In this document: positions 16,446 through 24,687 of the stretch, in pieces
How positions within the stretch are numbered: the first letter of the stretch is position 1
How the letters are laid out: each line of letters opens with the position of its first letter
NCBI GenBank assembly: GCA_964562985.1
Contig: CAZLWE010000008.1
Location: 13,587 to 77,586, forward strand
DNA: 64,000 bases
Reading direction: 5' to 3'
From: SHLQ01 sp964562985
Lineage (GTDB): Bacteria; Actinomycetota; Acidimicrobiia; Acidimicrobiales; SHLQ01
Notes under the pieces: model-generated
The model's database searches: none
What the model was told of the DNA's origin: nothing
What the model saw: only the letters and a program-made list of their open reading frames with translations
Translations under genes and position numbers: made by a program

Positions 16446-17237
16446 ATGAGCCAAGACCCCAACCTGAGCATCGCGGATGCTGGCATGACCGACGAGCTTG
16501 CTTCGCGCGAGGACGTCATCGTGTGCGAGAACGTTCAGAAGTGGTTTGGCGACTTCCAAGCCCTCCAAGGGGTCGACCTCACGGTCAAGGACCGTGAAGT
16601 AATGGTCGTGCTCGGACCATCGGGCTCGGGAAAGTCCACGCTCATCCGTTGCATCAACCGACTCGAAGAACACCAAGAAGGCCGCATCGTGGTCGACGGC
16701 ATCGAGTTGACCAACGACCTTCGCAACATCGACAAGATCCGCTCCGAAGTCGGCATGGTGTTCCAACAGTTCAACCTGTTCCCGCACCTGACCGTGTTGG
16801 ACAACATCACCTTGGCGCCGATCTGGGTGCGTAAGAAGCCAAAGGCCGAGGCCGAGGAGACCGCACGAGCGCTACTCGAGCGCGTGGGTATCCCCGAGCA
16901 GGCAGAGAAGTTCCCCGGTCAGCTCTCCGGCGGTCAGCAACAGCGTGTGGCTATTGCGCGCTCGCTGGCGATGGAACCAAAGATCATGCTCTTCGACGAG
17001 CCCACCTCGGCACTCGACCCCGAGATGATCTCCGAAGTACTCGACGTAATGAAGGACCTCGCACGCGACGGAATGACCATGGTCTGCGTAACCCACGAGA
17101 TGGGCTTCGCCCGAGAAGTAGCCGACCGAATCGTCTTCATGGAGTCCGGCGACATCGTCGAAGTCGGAACCCCCGAGCACTTCTTCACCAACCCCACCGA
17201 AGACCGCACCAAACTCTTCCTCTCGCAGATCTTGTAA
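16446..17237 (+). CDS. Amino-acid ABC transporter ATP-binding protein (AapP/GlnQ-like)
   Basis: 263 aa. Walker A GPSGSGKST, Q-loop F-Q-Q-F-N-L-F-P-H, signature L-S-G-G-Q-Q-Q-R, Walker B I-M-L-F-D-E-P-T and switch H (C-V-T-H-E-M-G) are all intact. It energises the two permeases. ATG 16446 lies 64 nt after the permease stop with AGGA upstream. The last codons form the left arm of a long hairpin (17231-17271). Confidence 0.95.
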   Translation: MSQDPNLSIADAGMTDELASREDVIVCENVQKWFGDFQALQGVDLTVKDREVMVVLGPSGSGKSTLIRCINRLEEHQEGRIVVDGIELTNDLRNIDKIRSEVGMVFQQFNLFPHLTVLDNITLAPIWVRKKPKAEAEETARALLERVGIPEQAEKFPGQLSGGQQQRVAIARSLAMEPKIMLFDEPTSALDPEMISEVLDVMKDLARDGMTMVCVTHEMGFAREVADRIVFMESGDIVEVGTPEHFFTNPTEDRTKLFLSQIL

Positions 17238-17271
17238 AGCTGCTGCGCCGAAGGCGCTGCAGCTTTACAAG
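17231..17271 (+). terminator. Stop-codon-spanning hairpin after the ABC operon
   Basis: A stem of 18 pairs with one T-T mismatch and a GAA loop: CTTGTAAAGCTGC-T-GCGCC pairs with its inverse. The TAA stop (17235-17237) is inside the left arm, so the right arm is an inverted copy of the gene end. Likely transcription end or mRNA-stabilising structure. The same arrangement occurs at 31830 and 34599. Confidence 0.75.
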
Positions 17272-17275
17272 ATGC

Positions 17276-17389
17276 TGTTCTCCCGGGCTTCGCCCTCCAG
17301 CTGTCGCAATCCGTCGGCTAGCGCCTCCTCGATGCTCGGCTGCTGCGCATGCGCCTTTTCGCCCGCACCGGCTTCGCAGCTGCGGGCTA
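17276..17389 (+). repeat. Intergenic 3'-of-gene repeat, copy 3
   Basis: Plus-strand copy 5 nt beyond the operon hairpin: TCTCCCGGGCTTCGCCC, CCAGCTGTCGCAATCCGTCG, CTCCTCGATGCTCGGCTGCTG, GCACCGGCTTCGCAGCTGCG. The rest of the 432-nt gap to 17669 has a perfect palindrome TAGGGGCC-T-GGCCCCTA (17426-17442), a partial match to the second repeat family near 17498-17552 (AACTCGGTGAGCGAACGAAG and CTTCGCAGCTACGGGCTA) and a terminator. I see no gene in it. Confidence 0.75.
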
Positions 17390-17626
17390 TCCGGTGTTTT
17401 CCGCTCGTGCGGGCTACCCCCTCGATAGGGGCCTGGCCCCTAGTTCTCGGCTTGGTGTTGATAAATCAGGGAAATCATTTTTCGCAAGTTGGGAGCCTTC
17501 ATGCGAACAACTCGGTGAGCGAACGAAGTCAGCGGCCTTCGCAGCTACGGGCTACGGACAGCTCAAAATCCGCAGAGCACACCGAGCGAAGCGAATGTGC
17601 GATTGCGGCGAGTTATTGAGCTGAAC

Positions 17627-17654
17627 CGGCTCCGCCAAAATTGCGGCGGAGCCG
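17627..17654 (-). terminator. Hairpin at the 3' end of the peptidase C26 gene
   Basis: A 10-bp perfect stem CGGCTCCGCC / GGCGGAGCCG with an 8-nt A/T-containing loop, 16 nt beyond the stop of the minus-strand gene. It may serve both strands. Confidence 0.55.
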
Positions 17655-17669
17655 CTGGCGGCTTTAGCT

Positions 17670-18362
17670 TTAGCTTGCCGTCTCCACGAGCCAGTCGAAG
17701 ATTGGGTCTTGGCGGCGGAACATTTCGGGATGCCATTGGATGCCGACGATTGGTTTGTCGTCGAACTCGATGGCTTCGATGCTCCCGTCGTCGTCACGGC
17801 CGACGACCCGGATGCCGTCACCTAGCTTGTCGACTGTTTGGTGATGGAAGCTGTTGACCTCGATGCGCTCGCCGTAGGTTGCCGCAACCGTGGAGCCCGC
17901 GTCGAAGGTCACTGAGTGGACTTCGGCTCCGGCAGGGCTATCGAAGCGGGCATGGTCGGGGAGGTGCTGGTGCAGCGTTCCGCCTGCGGCGACGTTCAAC
18001 AGCTGGTTCCCTCGGCAAATACCCAGCGTCGGCATGTCTTGGGCGATCGCCAGCTTGGAGATGGCAAGTTCGAACGCGTCTCGATCAGCCTCGGTAGGAC
18101 CGAGGTCGGCGTCGGGTTCGTGTCCGTAATGTGAGGGGTCGATATCGGCTCCGCCGGACAGTACGAGACCGTCGAGTCGAGAAATAATTTCTTGCGGAGC
18201 CACCTGCATCGGAATATGTACGGGCAGTCCACCGCTCTTCAGTACAGCGTCGACGTAATCGACCAACACCGCATCAAGTAACGCATCGCTCAGAACTTCT
18301 GGAGCACCCCGAACGTCGCCATAAGGGAATTGGCGGCCAGTAATTCCGATCAGCGGTTTCAT
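17670..18362 (-). CDS. Gamma-glutamyl-gamma-aminobutyrate hydrolase-like protein (peptidase C26)
   Basis: 230 aa class-I glutamine-amidotransferase fold. The nucleophile elbow is LGICRGNQ, the catalytic His is in IQWHPEM, with the family motif V-N-S-F-H-H-Q and SGGADIDPSHYG near residue 70. These features fit PuuD-type hydrolases, which release GABA or similar amines from gamma-glutamyl conjugates. Single gene; ATG 18362. The stop region carries the repeated hexamer AGCTAA. Confidence 0.87.
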   Translation of the reverse strand: MKPLIGITGRQFPYGDVRGAPEVLSDALLDAVLVDYVDAVLKSGGLPVHIPMQVAPQEIISRLDGLVLSGGADIDPSHYGHEPDADLGPTEADRDAFELAISKLAIAQDMPTLGICRGNQLLNVAAGGTLHQHLPDHARFDSPAGAEVHSVTFDAGSTVAATYGERIEVNSFHHQTVDKLGDGIRVVGRDDDGSIEAIEFDDKPIVGIQWHPEMFRRQDPIFDWLVETAS

Positions 18363-18413
18363 GCGAGCTACGGTACCGGCAACGGCGGTTAGCTGCGTGG
18401 CTAGAGAAACCGC

Positions 18414-18442
18414 TTGACATAACTAAAGAAAGGCCTTACAAT
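18414..18442 (+). promoter_or_regulatory. Consensus promoter, leaderless
   Basis: TTGACA (18414-18419), a 17-bp spacer and TACAAT (18437-18442) match the sigma-70/SigA consensus at 11 of 12 positions. The ATG at 18449 lies 6 nt beyond the -10 box, so transcription should begin at or next to the start codon, giving a leaderless mRNA. There is no Shine-Dalgarno sequence. Confidence 0.85.
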
Positions 18443-18448
18443 AAAGGC

Positions 18449-19045
18449 ATGTTGTTAACGGTTTATATCTTCTGCGCAATCCTAGGTATTCCTCTGACAG
18501 CTCTGTTCGCGCTCGGAGGGGGAGATGCTGACGTAGACGCTGGCGGTTTCGATGTTGACGTAGATGTCGACGCAGGCGCCGACTTCGATCTTGATGTTGC
18601 CGATGCTGGCGTCGGTGACTTCACCGGGCTTATCCGGCGAATCCCCATCAGCAGCTACACCATGTTCCTTGCGTTCTTTGGGGGCGTCGGGGCCGTCAGC
18701 ACGTGGGTCGGCGTCGGTGTTATCGCCACACTGATCGCCGCGATCGCTGTCGGTGTCTTTGCCGCAGGCTTTAATGCGGCGCTATTCGGCGTGTTGCGAA
18801 ATACCGCTGTGGACTCTTCGTTGACCGACCGGGAGCTCGAAGGGCGAGTGGCCACGGTCAGCATTCCAATCGAAGGAGACAAGCGGGGACGGGTCTTTAT
18901 CGACACCGGCTCTGAACGACTTCAGATCACCGCCGGCTCAATCGAGGGTGTCACCGATGCCTTCGTGCGGGGCGACAAGGTGGTCATCGTGAGTATGGAT
19001 GCTGGCGTCGCCAGCGTCATGGCGATTGATCCGGAGCTGGAATAG
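18449..19045 (+). CDS. NfeD-like membrane protein paired with flotillin
   Basis: 198 aa. An N-terminal membrane helix is followed by an acidic stretch of V-D-V-D-type repeats (about residues 25-52), two hydrophobic segments (about 68-112), and a C-terminal beta-rich domain with E-G-R-V-A-T-V-S and G-x-R-G-R-V as in NfeD/OB-fold domains. NfeD-like proteins are encoded next to flotillins and work with them in membrane microdomain organisation. Expressed from the leaderless promoter just upstream; the flotillin gene follows after 89 nt. Confidence 0.75.
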   Translation: MLLTVYIFCAILGIPLTALFALGGGDADVDAGGFDVDVDVDAGADFDLDVADAGVGDFTGLIRRIPISSYTMFLAFFGGVGAVSTWVGVGVIATLIAAIAVGVFAAGFNAALFGVLRNTAVDSSLTDRELEGRVATVSIPIEGDKRGRVFIDTGSERLQITAGSIEGVTDAFVRGDKVVIVSMDAGVASVMAIDPELE

Positions 19046-19134
19046 CCGATGGTTATTCATCCGATCAGTAACCACTTAGATCTCGGGTCGCACCAGCGAT
19101 CTGCGGGAATGGCTTCGGCCAGAAAGGGAAATAT

Positions 19135-20550
19135 ATGTTGCCGATAATTATTGCGGTGGCTCTCGTATTGGCGGTTCTCACAGCGATCTTCGTCGTGAAG
19201 AGCCTGATCATCATCTGTCCTCCGAACCGAGTGGCAGTGATCTCCGGTAAGCAGAACACGAACGCCGACGGCCGGACGGTCGGTTATCGCACGGTCAAGG
19301 GCGGTCGTACCTTGCGAATTCCACTCATCGAGCAAGTGAGCTGGATGGACCTCAACAACATCCCTCTCGAAGTTTCGGTCACCAACGCCTACTCGAAGGG
19401 CGCGATCCCGCTCAACGTGCAGGGCATCGCCAACGTGAAGGTGTCGAGTCAAGACTCGCTGCTTTCCAACTCGGTCGAGCGCTTCTTGAACGTGCCTCAC
19501 CAGTCGATCGCACAGATCGCCAAGGAAACCTTGGAAGCAAACCTTCGTGGTGTTCTTGCAACGTTGACCCCAGAAGAGGTCAACGAGGACCGTTTGAAGT
19601 TCTCCCAGGTGCTCATCGAAGAGGCCGACGACGACATCAAGACCCTCGGTCTTGAGCTCGACGTTCTCAAGATCCAGAACGTGGTCGACGAAGTCGGCTA
19701 CCTCGAGTCTGTCGGTCGTCGCCGCACGGCTGAGGTAGTCAAGGAAGCTCGCGTCGCTGAAGCCGAGAAGAAGGCGGAAGCCGAAGAGGCAGAAGCCCAG
19801 TCACAACAGCGCGCCGAAATCGCGCAGGCTCAGGCCCAGCAGAACATCGTCGAAGAGCAGAACGCCCTTCGTGTCCGTACTGCAGAGCTCGACGGTGTCG
19901 CTCGAGCCTCTGAAGAGGAAGCACGAGTCGCCGGTGAAAAGGCCAGGGCAATCGCTGAGCAGGAGCTCGAAGCCGAGCGTATCGAACTGGAAAAGCGCCG
20001 CTTGCAGGCAGACGTCGTGCTCCCTGCACGAGCTGAGCTTGAAGCATCGCAGCTCAAGGCCCGTGGTGACGCTGCCCATATCGTTGAGGAGGGTGCCGCC
20101 CAAGTTGAGGTGTTCGAGCGGTTGACGAACCAGTACAAGGCTGCTGGTCCCGACGCTCACGACATCTTCGTACTCAACATGTTGCCCGATCTCATCAGTG
20201 AGATCGTGAGCACCGTCAACGGTATCGACATCGACAAGATGACCGTGATCGACTCCGGTGGTGACGGTAACGCCCTTCCCGGCATCGCCAAGCAGCTCCC
20301 CTCGTCGGTGATCGCCATCGCCGAGCAGATCGAGACCGCTACTGGCGTCGACATCATGAGCCCTTTGCGTGAGCGGATGTCAGGTGCGTCAAACGGCGGT
20401 GACGCCAGCGCAGCGCCCGCTGTCGAAGCTGGCGCCAACGACGGCGACGGGCAACCTGCCCTCCAGGCAACTTCGGCCTCGGCCCCAACCCAGATTGAGG
20501 TTCCAGACGCTGCACCTGCCCATGCGCAGGCAGATGAGACCCCAGGCTAG
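19135..20550 (+). CDS. Flotillin-like SPFH-domain protein
   Basis: 471 aa. A membrane anchor (residues 1-25) is followed by an SPFH/band-7 domain (about 30-190) and a long coiled coil rich in E-A/A-E-A repeats (about 195-320) typical of flotillins (YuaG/FloT group), then a Pro/Ala/Asp-rich tail. It should oligomerise at the membrane and scaffold microdomains together with the NfeD-like partner. ATG 19135 has AGAAAGGG upstream. C-terminal hydrophobic ALPGIAKQLP segment precedes the disordered tail. Confidence 0.9.
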   Translation: MLPIIIAVALVLAVLTAIFVVKSLIIICPPNRVAVISGKQNTNADGRTVGYRTVKGGRTLRIPLIEQVSWMDLNNIPLEVSVTNAYSKGAIPLNVQGIANVKVSSQDSLLSNSVERFLNVPHQSIAQIAKETLEANLRGVLATLTPEEVNEDRLKFSQVLIEEADDDIKTLGLELDVLKIQNVVDEVGYLESVGRRRTAEVVKEARVAEAEKKAEAEEAEAQSQQRAEIAQAQAQQNIVEEQNALRVRTAELDGVARASEEEARVAGEKARAIAEQELEAERIELEKRRLQADVVLPARAELEASQLKARGDAAHIVEEGAAQVEVFERLTNQYKAAGPDAHDIFVLNMLPDLISEIVSTVNGIDIDKMTVIDSGGDGNALPGIAKQLPSSVIAIAEQIETATGVDIMSPLRERMSGASNGGDASAAPAVEAGANDGDGQPALQATSASAPTQIEVPDAAPAHAQADETPG

Positions 20551-20565
20551 GTAATTGATTCGGTA

Positions 20566-20597
20566 GGGTTATCTCTCGAAGCTTCGAGAGGTAACCC
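20566..20597 (+). promoter_or_regulatory. Dyad overlapping the ribosome-binding site of ppgK
   Basis: A 32-bp dyad with 15-bp arms and a single G-T pair, centred on CTCTCGAAGCTTCGAGAG and flanked by GGGTTA/TAACCC. It ends directly before the GTG start at 20598 and contains the only Shine-Dalgarno-like bases (GAGAGG). It could be the flotillin terminator, an operator, or an RNA hairpin that hides the start site. Confidence 0.6.
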
Positions 20598-21344
20598 GTG
20601 ACCCGAGTACTAGGCATCGATATCGGCGGTTCAGGCATGAAGGCCGCTGAGGTCGACATAACGACCGGCGAGATCGTGTCAGACAAGCACCGAATCGATA
20701 CTCCCAAGCCCGCCAACCCTGAAGCAATGGCCGACGTGGTGGGCCAGCTAACTGCTCACTTCGACTGGAAAGGCCCCGTCGGGGTCGGATTCCCCGGCGT
20801 GATTCAGAACGGTGTCGTCCGAACCGCCGCCAACCTCGATAAATCGTGGGTCGACGTCGACGGCGACAAGGCGTTCACCGAAGTTGCGGGCTGCGACGTC
20901 GTCATGATCAACGACGCAGACGCAGCCGGTTTGGCCGAGGTGACCTTCGGAGCTGGCAAGGATGTTTCGGGCACGGTGATCCTGCTGACGCTCGGAACCG
21001 GGATTGGCTCGGCGATCTTTACCGACGGCAAACTGCTGCGAAACACCGAGTTCGGACACATGGACATGGACGGCAAGATCGCCGAAGATCGAGCATCATC
21101 TCGGATCAAAGAGGAAAAGGACTGGTCCTACAAGAAGTGGGGCGGTGAGCTCGAGGACTACCTCAAGGAAATGGAAAAGCTGTTCTGGCCAGAACTCTTC
21201 ATCCTCGGCGGCGGTATCTCCAAGAACTTCGACGAGTTCGAGGAGCACATCGACAAGGTTTGCACCAGGGTCGTTCCCGCCGAGATGCTCAACCGTGCCG
21301 GCATTGTGGGCGCCGCACTTGCCCACGCCGTTCGTCAGCCCTAG
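20598..21344 (+). CDS. ppgK: Polyphosphate glucokinase
   Basis: 248 aa, ROK fold. The phosphate loop GIDIGGSGMK, the acidic loop G-V-G-F-P-G-V, the catalytic N-D-A-D segment and L-T-L-G-T-G-I-G-S-A-I match polyphosphate-dependent glucokinases of actinobacteria. They phosphorylate glucose using polyphosphate or ATP. The ROK zinc motif CxCGxxGC is absent, as expected for PpgK. GTG start at 20598 follows the dyad. The stop lies in the loop of the small hairpin AGCCC-TAGC-GGGCT (21337-21350). Confidence 0.93.
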   Translation: MTRVLGIDIGGSGMKAAEVDITTGEIVSDKHRIDTPKPANPEAMADVVGQLTAHFDWKGPVGVGFPGVIQNGVVRTAANLDKSWVDVDGDKAFTEVAGCDVVMINDADAAGLAEVTFGAGKDVSGTVILLTLGTGIGSAIFTDGKLLRNTEFGHMDMDGKIAEDRASSRIKEEKDWSYKKWGGELEDYLKEMEKLFWPELFILGGGISKNFDEFEEHIDKVCTRVVPAEMLNRAGIVGAALAHAVRQP

Positions 21345-21640
21345 CGGGCTTCCTCACTAACCGAGTTTTCTCGGCTCNNNNNNNNNNNNNNNNNNNNNNN
21401 NNNNNNNNNNNNNNNNNNNNNNNNNNNNNNNNNNNNNNNNNNNNNNNNNNNNNNNNNNNNNNNNNNNNNNNNNNNNNCGCCTTCGAAAACGTCGGCCGTG
21501 CAATCATTCGGTCGCTCGCTGGCGCTCACAACATTTCGCCCTAGCGGGCTTCCTCACTAACCGAGTTTTCTCGGCTCCGCCTTCGAAAACGTCGGCCGTG
21601 CAATCATTCGGTCGCTCGCTGGCGCTCACAACTCGCACTT
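21341..21640 (+). repeat. 100-bp tandem repeat split by assembly gap
   Basis: The unit starts CTAGCGGGCTTCCTCACTAA at 21341 and 21541 and continues with CCGAGTTTTCTCGG, CGCCTTCGAAAACGTCGGCC and GTCGCTCGCTGGCGCTCACA. If the N run is removed, bases 21377 and 21478 join to give exactly two 100-bp units. The first unit includes the ppgK stop context. The unit contains a terminator-like hairpin CCGAG-TTTT-CTCGG. Related pieces occur at 30658 and 31991. The remaining bases to 21690 hold nothing recognised. Confidence 0.9.
21378..21477. other. Scaffold gap (100 N)
   Basis: Exactly 100 N, the usual placeholder for a gap of unknown size. It falls inside the tandem repeat, so the number of repeat units was probably not resolved by the assembly. 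Confidence 0.95.
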
Positions 21641-21690
21641 GTGAAGCACGCGAGCGTGGACGCGGATCTGGGTGGGAGTCCCAGCGAGAA

Positions 21691-22149
21691 TTATGCGTAG
21701 TGGAGGGGGAGTGCGGTGGTGTGTTTCATTTGCTCCATGACGAAGGTTGAACGTACGTCGTACAGGTCGATTTGTTCCACGAGACGTAGGTAGAACTCGT
21801 CGAATGCGACCATGTCGGGAACGACGACCTTTAGTAGGTAGTCAGTCTCGCCGCTGGTTCGGTAGACCTCGACCACCTCGTCGTAGTGGCCGATGGTGTT
21901 GTGGAACTTCGTGGTCCACTCGGCGTTGTGTTCGTTGGTCTTGATCGCGACGATCGCGGTCAGTTTGAGGTTGATGGCCTCGGGGTTGATGAGCGCAACC
22001 CTTGCCTTGATCACGTTGTCTGCCTCGAGGTTCTGCAAGCGTCGCCAGCATGGTGTTGGCGTGAGCCCAACGACATCGGCGATTTCTCGCACCGACAAGG
22101 TGGCGTCAGCCTGAAGTACTTGCACGATATGACGGTCGATGTCATCCAT
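21691..22149 (-). CDS. Lrp/AsnC-family transcriptional regulator
   Basis: 152 aa. An N-terminal winged HTH (D-D-I-D-R-H-I-V-Q-V-L-Q-A-D-A, then V-G-L-T-P-T-P-C-W-R-R-L-Q-N-L) is followed by the RAM effector domain (residues about 65-145, with Y-R-T-S-G-E-T-D-Y-L-L-K-V-V). It senses a small molecule, usually an amino acid, and controls nearby or distant genes. ATG 22149. Divergent from the DUF6356 gene, whose promoter it may control; the target is not known. Confidence 0.9.
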   Translation of the reverse strand: MDDIDRHIVQVLQADATLSVREIADVVGLTPTPCWRRLQNLEADNVIKARVALINPEAINLKLTAIVAIKTNEHNAEWTTKFHNTIGHYDEVVEVYRTSGETDYLLKVVVPDMVAFDEFYLRLVEQIDLYDVRSTFVMEQMKHTTALPLHYA

Positions 22150-22265
22150 ATAGAGCACAATACCGCATTAACAAGAGATTGAATAGAACGACTGTGCTCA
22201 TATATGGGATCGTTGCGCGAATATTTGCATGCCATGTTCCTCAAGCTGAGGCGTATGTTTTAACT

Positions 22266-22502
22266 ATGGCTATACGGGGGAAATTCACAGAACATCCGGA
22301 GTCGGTCGGCGAGACCTACTTCGAACACATGGCGGTGGCCGGCGGCTTCTCGAAGCAACTGTTCAAAGCGGCGATCTGTTGCGGCTTGCACGCAGTCTTT
22401 CCGTGGATGCACTGCACCACCGGCAGCACGACGGTCAAAGAGCTCCACGCGAAGATGACCGAAGGCGCACGCGCCGACCAGGAGAGCGCTATCGCTGCCT
22501 GA
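22266..22502 (+). CDS. DUF6356-like small protein
   Basis: 78 aa. The sequence has the pattern F-T-E-H-P-x-S-V-G-E-T-Y-x-E-H-M, a hydrophobic central segment with two adjacent Cys, and a C-terminal K-E-L-H-A-K-M, which I recognise as the DUF6356 family. These are short, probably membrane-associated proteins of unknown role. I chose ATG 22266 rather than the longer frame from 22179. A TATGTT box lies 7 nt before the ATG, so a leaderless mRNA is possible. A hairpin CCTCA-AGC-TGAGG lies just upstream. Confidence 0.7.
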   Translation: MAIRGKFTEHPESVGETYFEHMAVAGGFSKQLFKAAICCGLHAVFPWMHCTTGSTTVKELHAKMTEGARADQESAIAA

Positions 22503-22541
22503 ACCGGCAGTGAAAACACAAACCGTCGATAGTGTTGCGTG

Positions 22542-23459
22542 ATGTCGGCGCTGCCATTCCAAGTCTCCGCGCTCGCAGCCGCCGCGTGCTGGGCCGTGGC
22601 CGGGCTGATAGCGGCGTCGCCGAGTCGTGAATTGGGTGGGCCGCGCTTTACCCGTTTGCGAATGATCGTCGGATCGATCCTGTTGTTCGTGATTGCGTCG
22701 ATCTTTGGCGATTGGGGCAGCTTCCCTCTCGACTCCATGTCGCTTCTGTTGTTGCTCGGGTCGGCAGTCCTTGGGTTCCTGGTCGGCGATGCAGCTCTAT
22801 TCACCGCGTTTTCGCGATTCGGGCCACGCCGGACCAGCATCGTGTTCACCACAAACGCGCCGATGGCGGCAATTATCGGCGCCGTCGTCTTCGACGAAGC
22901 GTGGAACGCGATAGGAGTCTTGGGCACGGTGCTGATCGTCGGCGGTGTGATTCTCGCCGTCTTCTTTGGAACCCGTCCTGGGCAGGTGCATCGGTTCGAA
23001 TCCATCGTCGGGTCGCCCCTCGCCGCTTTGGGATTCGCATTGCTAGGAGCACTCGGTCAAGCGATCGGCGCCATCCTGATCGATCCGGTCCTCGACGCTG
23101 GAGCTTCGACCTGGACGGTTTCGGCACTGCGGGTCATGGTCGCAACTCCCTTGCTTTGGGTCTTCGCCCGGCCGATGGACCTTGCAGCAAGAGCCACCGA
23201 TGGTGCACCGATGACACTGCGCTACTGGGGGATCCTCACGGTTTCCGCTGTCCTCGCCCTTGTTGCCGGGGTAACGCTGCTGCTCAGTGCGTTCGCCAAT
23301 GGACCCGTCGGGCAAGCGACAATTCTGTCGGCCACGACCCCGATCATGATGCTGCCGTTACTGTGGCTGACCACCCGCGAGCGCCCGGGAATGGGCTCAT
23401 GGATTGGTGCGCTCGTGGCCTTTGGCGGCACGGCCTTACTCGTCAGCTCTGGCGCCTAG
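22542..23459 (+). CDS. EamA/DMT-family transporter
   Basis: 305 aa with about ten membrane helices in two EamA halves, each with the typical small-residue packing (G-x-x-x-A-A-A in helix 1, F-G-T-R-P-G between halves, and P-I-M-M-L-P-L-L-W-L near the end). It probably exports or imports a small metabolite. ATG 22542 follows a GTG at 22539. Its stop overlaps that of the convergent adenosine deaminase gene by 4 bases. Confidence 0.85.
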   Translation: MSALPFQVSALAAAACWAVAGLIAASPSRELGGPRFTRLRMIVGSILLFVIASIFGDWGSFPLDSMSLLLLLGSAVLGFLVGDAALFTAFSRFGPRRTSIVFTTNAPMAAIIGAVVFDEAWNAIGVLGTVLIVGGVILAVFFGTRPGQVHRFESIVGSPLAALGFALLGALGQAIGAILIDPVLDAGASTWTVSALRVMVATPLLWVFARPMDLAARATDGAPMTLRYWGILTVSAVLALVAGVTLLLSAFANGPVGQATILSATTPIMMLPLLWLTTRERPGMGSWIGALVAFGGTALLVSSGA

Positions 23460-24547
23460 CCCCACGCCGTCTGCGCAGCAGCTCGCAATTCGGCGTAGCG
23501 CGGTTTGATGACCTCATTGATAAGCGCGAGCCGCTCATCGAAGGGAAGGAACGCGCTCTTCATCGCGTTGACGGTGAGCCACTGCATGTCCAGGAGATCC
23601 CAGCCAAACACGTCGATCATGTTTTGCATCTCCTGGGTCATGGTGATGTCGCTCATGAGCCGATTGTCGGTGTTGAGCGTTACCCGGAACTTGAGGTCTT
23701 TGAACAGCTTGATCGGGTGATCGGCAAGATCGGCCACAACGCCCGTGTGCAGGTTGGACGATGGGCACACCTCGAGCGGGATCCGGCGGTTGCGAATGTA
23801 GTTGGCGAGGCGTCCGAGTTCATAGGTACCGTCGTCGTTCATCGTGATGTCATCGATGATTCGTACGCCGTGCCCAAGGCGTTCGGCGCTGCACCATTGC
23901 AGCGCTTTCCAAATCGATGGAGGGCCATAGGCCTCGCCCGCATGGATTGTGAAGTGGAAGTTCTCCCGCTGCGCGTATTGAAATGCGAGCATGTGATCGT
24001 CGGGCGGGAAACCGTTTTCAGGCCCAGCGATATCGAACCCGACGACGCCCTGGTCCCGCCAACGGACTGCGAGCTGGGAAACCTCCAGGCTGTTCTCCAT
24101 CTGACGCATCGCCGAACAGATCGTGCGAATCGTCAGCGACGTTCCGGCGCTCGCATCCGCGAAACCACTGGTCACCGCCTCGACGACATCGTCCATCGAC
24201 ATGTCGCCCTCGGTGTGTAACTCAGGGGCGAATCGGATCTCGGCGTAGACCACGCCGTCTGCGACAAGGTCTTCGACACATTCGGATGCGATCCGATGAA
24301 GCGCCTCGGGCGTCTGCATCACACCCACGGTGTGGGCGAAGGTTTCCAAATACAGGACGAGGTCCTTGCGGTCAGCGCCTCGCTTCATCCACTCGGCCAG
24401 TTCACCCGGGTCGGTGGTTGGGAGGGCCCCATACCCAGTGCTTTCGGCTAGTTCGATGACCGTGCTCGGGCGCAGCCCGCCATCGAGATGGTCGTGCAGC
24501 AACACTTTGGGAGCTGCCGCCAGTAATTCCGAACTTGTACCTGCCAT
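23456..24547 (-). CDS. add: Adenosine deaminase family protein
   Basis: 363 aa. Metal ligands are H-D-H (residues 18-20), H in I-H-A-G-E and D in N-T-D-N-R; the catalytic Glu is in H-A-G-E. The pattern P-S-S-N-L and G-H-G-V-R-I supports deamination of adenosine or a related 6-aminopurine nucleoside to inosine. Length is normal. ATG 24547. The last gene of a minus-strand run with the HAD hydrolase upstream. Confidence 0.92.
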   Translation of the reverse strand: MAGTSSELLAAAPKVLLHDHLDGGLRPSTVIELAESTGYGALPTTDPGELAEWMKRGADRKDLVLYLETFAHTVGVMQTPEALHRIASECVEDLVADGVVYAEIRFAPELHTEGDMSMDDVVEAVTSGFADASAGTSLTIRTICSAMRQMENSLEVSQLAVRWRDQGVVGFDIAGPENGFPPDDHMLAFQYAQRENFHFTIHAGEAYGPPSIWKALQWCSAERLGHGVRIIDDITMNDDGTYELGRLANYIRNRRIPLEVCPSSNLHTGVVADLADHPIKLFKDLKFRVTLNTDNRLMSDITMTQEMQNMIDVFGWDLLDMQWLTVNAMKSAFLPFDERLALINEVIKPRYAELRAAAQTAWG

Positions 24548-24573
24548 GGTTCTTCCTATCGGCGTCTATCGAT

Positions 24574-24687
24574 TCATCCAACCGGAACTTGCCCGAACGC
24601 CGGTGCGGGTGGAGGCGTAGGGGTGTCGGGACGATCGAAATCGAAGGCTGGCAGCGATTGGTTGTTTTCAGGTGGAGTATCGCTCAT
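24574..24687 (-). CDS. Possible 37-aa proline-rich peptide
   Basis: A short frame from ATG 24687 (begins MSDTPPENNQSLPAFDFD) ends with TGA 26 nt before the add start. It overlaps the end of the HAD gene by 20 nt. It is Pro/Asp-rich and disordered, like the N-termini of many actinobacterial proteins, but has no following domain. It may be a small leader gene or a chance frame. The Shine-Dalgarno is weak. Confidence 0.3.
   Translation of the reverse strand: MSDTPPENNQSLPAFDFDRPDTPTPPPAPAFGQVPVG

Noticed and set aside
22712..24220. Plus-strand 502-codon frame crossing the EamA and add genes
   Set aside because: It covers a transporter in another frame and the antisense of adenosine deaminase; the translation is Arg-rich without motifs.
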